This document shows, piece by piece, positions 29,766 through 35,609 of a stretch of DNA of 35,609 nucleotides (positions within the stretch are counted from its first letter, which is position 1; every line of letters begins with the position of its first letter). Position numbers and translations under genes: made by a program. The stretch is from a virus, in the IMG/VR virus record IMGVR_UViG_3300037882_001090, positions 1 to 35,609 of that record. One strand, 5' to 3'. A model generated the notes under the pieces. It made no database searches, was not told the origin of the DNA, and worked only from the letters and a program-made list of their open reading frames with translations.

Positions 29766-31613
29766 ATGGCATGGCCGGTAGTAGATACATTTAGTGACGC
29801 AGACGGTACAATCCTATCGGGAACTGGGGCGACTGGCACGCGCACATGCGATAGCGGCTCAACGCTAGAAGTTTCTAGCGGAGCACTAACCATATGGGGT
29901 ATTACTGAAGTAATAGATGGACAAGCTTACAGAAAGACTTCTGGCGTAGGAACCGCCCCCTTTGTTTATACCGACAATCCCGGAGCTGTGCAAACAGATA
30001 CGGTTACTGCTAAGTTCAGGATGTACACCACGGGCGTTACAACCTACATTGGTTTGACGATTCACCGCTATTTCCAGCTACGTTATTATTTCATCACAAG
30101 TGGTAGCTTTACCGCTGGGAATTGGTATATTGTAAACCAAATAGGCGGCCTTCCAGTAGGCAGCAACGTTGAAACAGCCGTGGTTTCAGGTTCTGCAAGT
30201 CTTTCAGACCCTGGCAGATTTACATTTGGTGGCTCTGCTGGCACATATGTTGAGCATACAATTCAATATACTCTTTCTGGTACGAATCCATCAACAACAG
30301 GCTTCACGCCTACATTAATTGTAAACGGAACGCCGATTTCATACCCATTGAATTTTACCACAACTTATGGCTCAGGCAATCTATACCCTGTAGGGTGGTC
30401 TTTAGAGGGAAACAGCGTGGGAACCGCAGGGTCGCAAACAGGCATTACCTTGAGCCAGTTTAACGGTGACACAGGCAGTGCTCCGGCAACAGGCGCAAGC
30501 ATAGCGGGGCCAGCAGTGACAGGGGTAGGGCTTGTAACCCCAACGGATTACTCGGTTCGTAGCCTTGTGGGCGGTACGGATGCAGGCGTGTTCATACTAT
30601 CTTTGTCGCCAGGAGGCGCAACGCTAGGCTCCTCCGCAACATTTACTCTATCTGACGATGCTGCAACAGGCACATTTGGGGGTGCAAACGTATCTGGCAG
30701 CGTTCTGACGCTTACCGCAGGAACGACATCCTCAACATTCACCTACACAGGTAACGCGTCTGGAACTCGAACGATTACGGCGGTTGGTGGTGGGGCTGCT
30801 TCTGGCTTTAGCAACGCAACGTTTCAGACGGTGGTGTCTCCAAACGTTATAATCATTGACGGTGATTCTCGTAGTGATTATCGCAGCGGGAACACCACAA
30901 CATCGGTTGCAAGCTCAAACATTTTTGTATGGCCTGTTTTGTTACAACAACGACTTGGTACAACGGCAGCGATTTATGATGTTGCTGCATCTGGCCAAAC
31001 GGTAGGTGATGAACTCGCCGACCAAGCAACAGAGGTAATAGCGCGTATTACAGCGGCTTTGGCTGCTGGTGGCAACGTTAAGGTTGTTCAGTGGGGTGCA
31101 GGTAATGGTATTAATGCACGTTCTTTAAGCAATCCTTCTGATACTCCATCACAGGTTGGTGATTTTATTGAAGGCCAGATTAATACGTATTGTGCTGCAT
31201 GTATCAATGCGGGTGCGGATGTTATTGTGGTAACGGATGCAAGGCGTGCGGATGCAGGTGCTGGGTTTGCATTGTGGCAAAATGCGCACGACCAAACCAA
31301 CTTCAATCTTGCTATTGACCAGATTAACACAAAGATACGTGCAAATTGGGATACTTACGCTACGGGTATATTCGATTGGGGAAATGATAATCGCTGCCTT
31401 AATCCAACCGTATCAAGCAGTATATTTATTGATGGTACGCACTTCAATCCATTTAGCACTTCAACGGTGGATACAAGCCACGTAAAAGCTGCTGGTCCAA
31501 CTGATTTTGCAGAAGCCACATTTGCGCTTTATCGTGGCGTTATGCTTGGCATGGGCTTAGGTGGAGTAGGCGCAGGGGGTGCGGGTGCGTTATTCCGTAG
31601 GCGCAGAAGATGA
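29766..31613 (+). CDS. Tail protein with SGNH/GDSL esterase domain
   Basis: Residues 1-230 are beta-rich, and about 260-355 look like an immunoglobulin-like domain (SLSPGGATLGSSATFTLSDDAATGTFGG). The last 250 residues have the four SGNH blocks: IIIDGDSRSDYR (Ser about 366), DVAASGQTVGD (Gly), WGAGNGIN (Asn about 446) and FIDGTHFNP (Asp/His about 555-558). Such domains remove acetyl groups from surface polysaccharides, so this is probably a receptor-processing adhesin. The C-terminus ends in a glycine-rich hydrophobic run followed by five arginines, an unusual tail. AGGAG precedes the ATG. Confidence 0.8.
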   Translation: MAWPVVDTFSDADGTILSGTGATGTRTCDSGSTLEVSSGALTIWGITEVIDGQAYRKTSGVGTAPFVYTDNPGAVQTDTVTAKFRMYTTGVTTYIGLTIHRYFQLRYYFITSGSFTAGNWYIVNQIGGLPVGSNVETAVVSGSASLSDPGRFTFGGSAGTYVEHTIQYTLSGTNPSTTGFTPTLIVNGTPISYPLNFTTTYGSGNLYPVGWSLEGNSVGTAGSQTGITLSQFNGDTGSAPATGASIAGPAVTGVGLVTPTDYSVRSLVGGTDAGVFILSLSPGGATLGSSATFTLSDDAATGTFGGANVSGSVLTLTAGTTSSTFTYTGNASGTRTITAVGGGAASGFSNATFQTVVSPNVIIIDGDSRSDYRSGNTTTSVASSNIFVWPVLLQQRLGTTAAIYDVAASGQTVGDELADQATEVIARITAALAAGGNVKVVQWGAGNGINARSLSNPSDTPSQVGDFIEGQINTYCAACINAGADVIVVTDARRADAGAGFALWQNAHDQTNFNLAIDQINTKIRANWDTYATGIFDWGNDNRCLNPTVSSSIFIDGTHFNPFSTSTVDTSHVKAAGPTDFAEATFALYRGVMLGMGLGGVGAGGAGALFRRRRR

Positions 31614-33295
31614 CGGTTGAGATAAAACACGCTAAAACTAACACTATCACCGATTGGACTCAACCACAGTTGGATGACATTATTGCGGGTGGTGCGCCGC
31701 CGTTGCCCCCTAGTGGAACAACGCTTTCAGAAGTGGTATTACCAAGTGATTGGAACGCTGCACTTGTTTTGGATGGGGCAACCGCTGGTGAGGTTCTTTT
31801 TTCTGGTGCAAGCGGCCTTGATTCTGACCCAACAAAACTTTTCTACGACAAAACCAATACTCGCTTAGGCATAGGCACAGATGCACCTGATGCGCGGGTG
31901 CATGTTTTAAGTGAATTTGTAACCGTTCCAAATCCAACGGGTTCTGTTAGTGTTACTGAAACCGATATTGGAACTGGTGCATACCAAAATAACGGTAATA
32001 CTTTTTCTTTTTCAATTTATACCTATAAACAATACGGTGACTACGTTGTATACTCTGACACTTTTATATCGTCCAGCTACAGCGATGATGGGATGGACGA
32101 CCACACATATAACGCTCTTGTCACAATGGACGACCCCGTTCCATCAGGGGCGGATGGATATAGGGTATTCGTTACCTTAAATGGCTCGCAAACAATCCAA
32201 TACCTTGCAACCAACCCAAGCCCAACAGAATATGTTGATGATAGCGTAAACAACATTACAGGCTCACCATCAGAAGGAACGCATAGCGTTCAAGAATTAT
32301 TGGCTGAGGATACAAACCTTGTGGTGAAGTCATCTACGGGTGGGGTTATTTTTCGTGTAGACCCCAGCAGGGAATCGATTGACATTAACGGGGCGGTACA
32401 AAAACTAGCCATAACGAACGTTGACTTTCCAACCACACGCGTGCTGGACATTAAATCCTCAAATGGTGCGTTTGCTACAGATTATTTCCGCGTTAGAAAC
32501 TATACGGATACAACACTTTTTAGGATAGATAGCTCGGGAATTTTGCGAGCGGGGCAAATCATCGCCACGGGTACGGTACAATTTACCAGTACGCTTTCTG
32601 CGGCTGCAACAATAGTAACAACCCTTACCGCAAGTGGTGCGGCATCATTTGGTAGTACAGCTAACGTTACAGGAATACTAACCGCATCAGGAACCATCAG
32701 ATTAAACGGTGCCTCATCTAATCAGGTATTCTTTGGTGCTAATGGCACGGCTATCCCGAGCAACGGCTCTCTAGGTCAGAAAATTCAGCTTTCAGGAACC
32801 ATGGGGTCGGTAGGTATTGCTGATTACGCTATGGGTGTTGAGTCTGGCTTTATGTGGCACACGGTGGGTAGTGGCGGTGGATATAAGTTTTATAATAATG
32901 CTGCATCTTCTCTTTTAACCATAGGAAGTACTGGTATTGTTACCGCTGCGTCAGAATTTCAAAGCCCAACGGCGTTTCGTGTAACTGCATTTGGTACGTA
33001 TATGGGCGTATCATCCGCGCAACGATTTGTTTTTAACAACACTGGCATAGAGGCTAATGCTGGTTCAACCACCAATAACGTTCTGCGCATAAACCTATTA
33101 GCTTCGCACACGGGCAATGCGCTTGATGTAAGAAATAGCGGCGGCACTAGTCTAACCTCGATTAATGCCACTGGCGGGTGGGTTCCTGCATCAATGACTG
33201 ACGCATCCGCAGCAAACAACACTGTTTACTATTCAACAACCGCTTCCAAGCTTGTCTATAAAGACGCGGGTGGAACGGTCAACAATTTATACTAG
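31610..33295 (+). CDS. Tail fibre protein
   Basis: 561 residues of beta-structure with features of tail fibres: a GASGLDSDPTKLFYDKTNTRLGIGTDAPDARVHV segment (a common fibre motif), short repeats of the type LTASGAASFGSTANVTGILTASGTIRLNG, and a C-terminal NNTVYYSTTASKLVYKDAGGTVNNLY end. There is no intramolecular chaperone peptidase motif (no S74-like Ser-Lys region recognised). It is coupled to the SGNH protein by ATGA, so the two are made together and may form one adhesin. Confidence 0.75.
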   Translation: MTVEIKHAKTNTITDWTQPQLDDIIAGGAPPLPPSGTTLSEVVLPSDWNAALVLDGATAGEVLFSGASGLDSDPTKLFYDKTNTRLGIGTDAPDARVHVLSEFVTVPNPTGSVSVTETDIGTGAYQNNGNTFSFSIYTYKQYGDYVVYSDTFISSSYSDDGMDDHTYNALVTMDDPVPSGADGYRVFVTLNGSQTIQYLATNPSPTEYVDDSVNNITGSPSEGTHSVQELLAEDTNLVVKSSTGGVIFRVDPSRESIDINGAVQKLAITNVDFPTTRVLDIKSSNGAFATDYFRVRNYTDTTLFRIDSSGILRAGQIIATGTVQFTSTLSAAATIVTTLTASGAASFGSTANVTGILTASGTIRLNGASSNQVFFGANGTAIPSNGSLGQKIQLSGTMGSVGIADYAMGVESGFMWHTVGSGGGYKFYNNAASSLLTIGSTGIVTAASEFQSPTAFRVTAFGTYMGVSSAQRFVFNNTGIEANAGSTTNNVLRINLLASHTGNALDVRNSGGTSLTSINATGGWVPASMTDASAANNTVYYSTTASKLVYKDAGGTVNNLY

Positions 33296-33303
33296 GGGGA
33301 GTT

Positions 33304-33657
33304 ATGAGCAAATTTGATGATTATAAAGCGTTGGGCTGGGTAGATGATGACCCCAATGACCCTGCTCGGGCATTAATCACATTTACATGCTCTATTCCGA
33401 AAGCTGGGATTGAGGCTGGCATGGTTGAGCTCTATGCTACGAAAAAGGTAAAGTGGACACCCGAGATTCAGGTGGTTGTGACCGCTGGAGATGGCAATCA
33501 AACCATAGAAACGCAAGCTAACCCTGATGACTTATTTGAAGCTTGCCGTAAGTATTGGGCTAAAAACCTTCTTGAGGATACGCTTGAAGCATACCGCGAA
33601 TTAAAGCAGGCCGAACTGGATGCAGAACTTGAGGCAACGAAGGCGGTGCTTATATGA
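33304..33657 (+). CDS. Hypothetical protein after the fibre gene (117 aa)
   Basis: Soluble: the N-terminal half has strands (RALITFTCSIPKAGIEAGMVELYATKKVKWTPEIQVVV) and the C-terminal half is a charged helix (LLEDTLEAYRELKQAELDAELEATKAVL). GGGGAG precedes the ATG, and the stop overlaps the next start. It could be a fibre assembly factor from its position, but no family is recognised. Confidence 0.65.
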   Translation: MSKFDDYKALGWVDDDPNDPARALITFTCSIPKAGIEAGMVELYATKKVKWTPEIQVVVTAGDGNQTIETQANPDDLFEACRKYWAKNLLEDTLEAYRELKQAELDAELEATKAVLI

Positions 33658-33932
33658 GTTGTTCAGCACCAAAGATATTAGGATTTCGCAAGTGGTTTGA
33701 ATCTCGCTTTGCTGACTTGTGCTTTGAGCATGACGCACTTTATGTGCTTAGAAAGTGGCGCACAAAACTATACGCTGATTTCTTGATTGCAGCAAAGATA
33801 GTTGAGCGTGGTTATTTCTGGTTAGGGTTTGGGACATTGGCTTATACACTCACCATAGGGACGGCATATTGGGTATGGAAAACCTACACCCATAAACTCA
33901 AATACTGGTGGGAGCACATCAATGATTTCTAA
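33654..33932 (+). CDS. Phospholipase A2-like membrane protein (92 aa)
   Basis: Residues 22-45 hold C-F-E-H-D-A-L-Y and a later Asp (KLYADFLIA), the CxxHDxxY...D pattern of the phospholipase A2-like fold seen in many small phage proteins. One hydrophobic segment (FWLGFGTLAYTLTIGTAYWVW) follows. Such proteins occur among late genes of many phages; activity has not been shown for most. The His-Asp pair is present, but most of the disulfide cysteines of true enzymes are absent. It sits at the head of the lysis region. Confidence 0.6.
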   Translation: MSCSAPKILGFRKWFESRFADLCFEHDALYVLRKWRTKLYADFLIAAKIVERGYFWLGFGTLAYTLTIGTAYWVWKTYTHKLKYWWEHINDF

Positions 33933-34152
33933 GAAAGAGCTAGAGGAGATTCAAAAATGGGTAGACAAAGCCAAACAAGAGGAGCAGCGCAAAGTATGGC
34001 GGCAGGGCAAAATTGTTCTGAGATGCTCGACTGTGGCGGTTGTGGTATCTGGCGCACTCACTGGTATAGGTTCATGGGCTTCCGACAACTTTCCTTTTAT
34101 CTACGCAGCCGTTCAGGCATTTATCAAAGCAAAGGCAGGGGTAGCCCAATGA
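33922..34152 (+). CDS. Small single-pass membrane protein (76 aa)
   Basis: A charged N-terminal helix (ISKKELEEIQKWVDKAKQEEQRKVWRQGK), a membrane segment (IVLRCSTVAVVVSGALTGIGSWA) and an amphipathic C-terminal helix (FIYAAVQAFIKAKAG). Its start lies 11 bp inside the preceding gene. It belongs to the lysis neighbourhood and could assist the holin, but no family is recognised. Confidence 0.7.
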   Translation: MISKKELEEIQKWVDKAKQEEQRKVWRQGKIVLRCSTVAVVVSGALTGIGSWASDNFPFIYAAVQAFIKAKAGVAQ

Positions 34153-34340
34153 CACTTGCACGCAACACATACAACTACGCCATAAACATATCGTGCGTAT
34201 TCATTCTTCTAGTTTATTTTGCCGCCTCTTTCTGGCTTGGCGCGTATTGGCACGTATCAAAGGATATGCTGATGGATAAACTTATAAACATGAACTTGGT
34301 TGAGTTGGGGCAGGTTGACACAACAAGGGCGTTGATATGA
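34149..34340 (+). CDS. Small membrane protein before endolysin (63 aa)
   Basis: The start at ATG 34149 overlaps the previous TGA as ATGA; the open frame back to 33957 shadows the other gene. One membrane helix (INISCVFILLVYFAASFWLGAYW) is followed by about 30 polar residues that are probably periplasmic (HVSKDMLMDKLINMNLVELGQVDTTRALI). This layout resembles an inner-membrane spanin or pinholin accessory, but it is too short for a normal i-spanin. Its stop couples to the endolysin by ATGA. Confidence 0.7.
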   Translation: MTLARNTYNYAINISCVFILLVYFAASFWLGAYWHVSKDMLMDKLINMNLVELGQVDTTRALI

Positions 34341-34771
34341 ACCTAACCCCGCACTTTACTCTCGAAGAATTAACGAGAAGCCAGATTGCGGCGAGACGCG
34401 GTATTAATAATCACCCCACCCCAGCAATACTTGCAAACCTCAAGAGACTAGCAAAATTCCTAGAGCAGGTAAGGCTGTTGTTTGATGCTCCTATTAATAT
34501 AAGCTCCGGTTACAGGAACGAGCAAGTTAATGAATTGGTTGGCGGGGCTAAGAATAGCCAGCACCTATCTGGCCTAGCCGCTGACTTCACTATCAGGGGG
34601 TATACCATAGATGATATAGTTCGAACGATAGTGGACTCGAATCTACAATATGACCAAGTGATAGCCGAATATTCCGCTTGGGTGCATATTTCAATCCCGC
34701 CACTAGATACACTAAGGCCGCGGTTGCAAGCCCTTATTATAGATAAATCAGGAACAAAGGTGTTTGTATGA
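34337..34771 (+). CDS. Endolysin, M15-family peptidase
   Basis: Cuts peptide links in peptidoglycan to release progeny. Seen: HFTLEELTRSQIAARRGINN at the start, ISSGYRNEQVN (about 55-65), SQHLSGLAADF with the zinc-binding His and Asp, and WVHISI with the second zinc-binding His (about 115-120), the complete M15_3 motif set. 144 residues is the usual length. There is no signal peptide, so it needs the holin gene that follows (ATGA overlap). Confidence 0.9.
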   Translation: MNLTPHFTLEELTRSQIAARRGINNHPTPAILANLKRLAKFLEQVRLLFDAPINISSGYRNEQVNELVGGAKNSQHLSGLAADFTIRGYTIDDIVRTIVDSNLQYDQVIAEYSAWVHISIPPLDTLRPRLQALIIDKSGTKVFV

Positions 34772-35193
34772 TGCTTGACCCGATTAGCTTGGGATTGAAT
34801 TTCATTGGCAAGATTGCAGATAAAATCTGGCCAGACCCCGCTGCTAAAGCTGCTGGAATGCTTGAACTTGAAAGGCTAAGGCAAACAGGTGAACTTGCCG
34901 TACTTACAGCGGAAACAGAGCTTGCTAAAGGCCAGCTTGCGATTAACGCAGAGGAAGCTAAAAGCGCAAGCCTTTTTGTTGCTGGTTGGAGACCGTTTAT
35001 CGGCTGGGTTTGTGGCGTGGCGTTTGCTTATCATTTTATTCTGCAACCACTGATTAGCTACATTATGGCTACTCGTGGGCAGGTTGTAGTTCTTCCCGCG
35101 TTTGACATGGACGCACTTAATACGGTTTTGCTTGGTATGCTTGGCATAGGCGGTATGCGTTCGTTTGAGAAGTACAAAGGCGTAACAAAATAG
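34768..35193 (+). CDS. Holin, three-helix GTA type
   Basis: An N-terminal amphipathic helix (DPISLGLNFIGKIADKIWPDPAAKAAGMLELERLRQTGELAVL), a charged linker helix, then the family mark ASLFVAGWRPFIGWVCGVAFAYHFILQPLI with two membrane segments, and a third hydrophobic part (NTVLLGMLGIGGMRSFEKYKG). This is the Holin_3TMs/GTA holin layout. It would form membrane holes that release the M15 endolysin. A second ATG directly follows the first. Confidence 0.85.
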   Translation: MMLDPISLGLNFIGKIADKIWPDPAAKAAGMLELERLRQTGELAVLTAETELAKGQLAINAEEAKSASLFVAGWRPFIGWVCGVAFAYHFILQPLISYIMATRGQVVVLPAFDMDALNTVLLGMLGIGGMRSFEKYKGVTK

Positions 35194-35202
35194 GGGGTTT
35201 AT

Positions 35203-35355
35203 ATGAATGATTGGAATTCAAATAAGGTCGATTGGGGCAATTACTTTACAGGTGATTCGGTTTATTATCAAGGGGAAATCCTAAACGCATATGTTACAAG
35301 TGGCGTTATATTGTTAAGTATGGGCTTGCTTTTATGGTTCGTTTGGCGTAAGTAA
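35203..35355 (+). CDS. 50-residue single-pass membrane protein
   Basis: ATG 35203 follows GGGGG at a normal distance; TAA ends at 35355. The N-terminal 30 residues are polar and aromatic (MNDWNSNKVDWGNYFTGDSVYY). A C-terminal helix (VILLSMGLLLWFVW) ends in Arg-Lys, suggesting a C-terminus in the cytoplasm. It lies between the holin and the last late gene and could be a lysis regulator or late membrane protein. No family recognised. Confidence 0.75.
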   Translation: MNDWNSNKVDWGNYFTGDSVYYQGEILNAYVTSGVILLSMGLLLWFVWRK

Positions 35356-35384
35356 AAATCACAACCCCAACTAGGAGAAACCCC

Positions 35385-35600
35385 ATGAGTGAATTTCTTG
35401 AAAATGCCCGTGCATTAATTAACCGCATTGCTGTAGGCACGCCTTCCGATGAAACAATGGCTGCGGATATTGCCGCTCTTAAAGCTGGATTTGAGGAAAA
35501 CGCTCGTGCCGTTGGTGAAAACAAAATCAGCGACGATGAAGTAAAAGCGGTATTTACCGAATTATTGGAAAAGCTTGCAGCGTCTAAAGCTGCTGAATAA
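35385..35600 (+). CDS. Hypothetical helical protein (71 aa), last late gene
   Basis: AGGAG precedes the ATG. The protein is acidic and helical (EFLENARALINRIAVG; ETMAADIAALKAGFEENARAV; DDEVKAVFTELLEKLAASKAAE). No domain recognised. Its 3' part is the region duplicated at the start of the window, and in the closed genome the next element is the terminator at 304-330. Confidence 0.75.
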   Translation: MSEFLENARALINRIAVGTPSDETMAADIAALKAGFEENARAVGENKISDDEVKAVFTELLEKLAASKAAE

Positions 35601-35609
35601 TGGGAACTA
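35511..35609. repeat. Terminal direct repeat (circular overlap), right copy
   Basis: Identical to bases 1-99; see that entry. It covers the last codons of the 71-residue gene and 9 bases beyond its stop. Confidence 0.95.

Noticed and set aside
1-35609. Integrase, tRNA genes, CRISPR arrays, insertion sequences
   Set aside because: None was recognised: no tyrosine or serine recombinase motifs, no cloverleaf-like segments noticed, no spaced direct repeats, no transposase frames. Absence by eye is not proof.

Overview
The window is a complete or nearly complete tailed-phage genome. Bases 1-99 are repeated exactly at 35511-35609, so the sequence closes into a circle of about 35,510 bp. The virion genes are those of a P22-like short-tailed phage (podovirus): P22-type portal, scaffold, coat, gp4-like connector, gp10-like hub, ejection proteins and a head-binding tail protein. 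An M15 peptidase endolysin and the coat and tail types point to a Gram-negative host. The holin resembles the three-helix holins of gene-transfer-agent type, which weakly suggests an alphaproteobacterium. I see no integrase, tRNA, CRISPR array or insertion sequence.

Layout. (1) 97-9106, minus strand: a long, tightly packed early region. From a promoter near 9156-9184 it reads a Gp157-like protein, a Sak4-like recombinase ATPase, a DUF669-type single-strand-binding protein, a DEAH helicase, a VRR-NUC nuclease and a small possible DNA-binding protein. A second promoter at 5273-5301 appears to make a leaderless mRNA for an XRE regulator. It is followed by about 17 very small genes, among them an RNase H homologue, a DUF551 protein and several tiny membrane peptides. 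The run ends with a Mom-like DNA-modification enzyme and a 53-residue two-CxxC protein that resembles Mu Com. (2) 9204-11481, plus strand: an XRE regulator and a Toprim/DUF3987 primase-helicase. (3) 11482-11703: a terminator and an AT-rich, palindrome-rich stretch that is a candidate replication origin or partition site. (4) 11698-12669, minus strand: five small genes ending with a 41-residue ribbon-helix-helix protein, under an operator-like promoter at 12717-12745. (5) 12833-35600, plus strand: the late region under a near-consensus promoter (12779-12807), in the order small secreted peptide, terminase, portal, scaffold, coat, connector, hub, ejection proteins, tail and fibre proteins, lysis genes. 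A terminator at 304-330 lies just past the join.

The most striking locus is the large terminase. An HNH homing endonuclease gene sits inside its 5' end. The first 20 conserved codons occur on both sides of the endonuclease gene with almost the same protein sequence but different codons. The downstream, apparently functional copy has an in-frame TAA inside the ATPase P-loop, flanked by two identical CGA codons. A ribosomal hop from CGA to CGA would restore exactly the expected P-loop. This resembles the known T4 gene 60 bypass element linked to the mobA homing endonuclease. A plain disabling insertion or an assembly error is the alternative.

Most genes are joined by ATGA, GTGA or TAATG overlaps. 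These overlaps were used to choose starts and to recover genes too small for usual length cut-offs.
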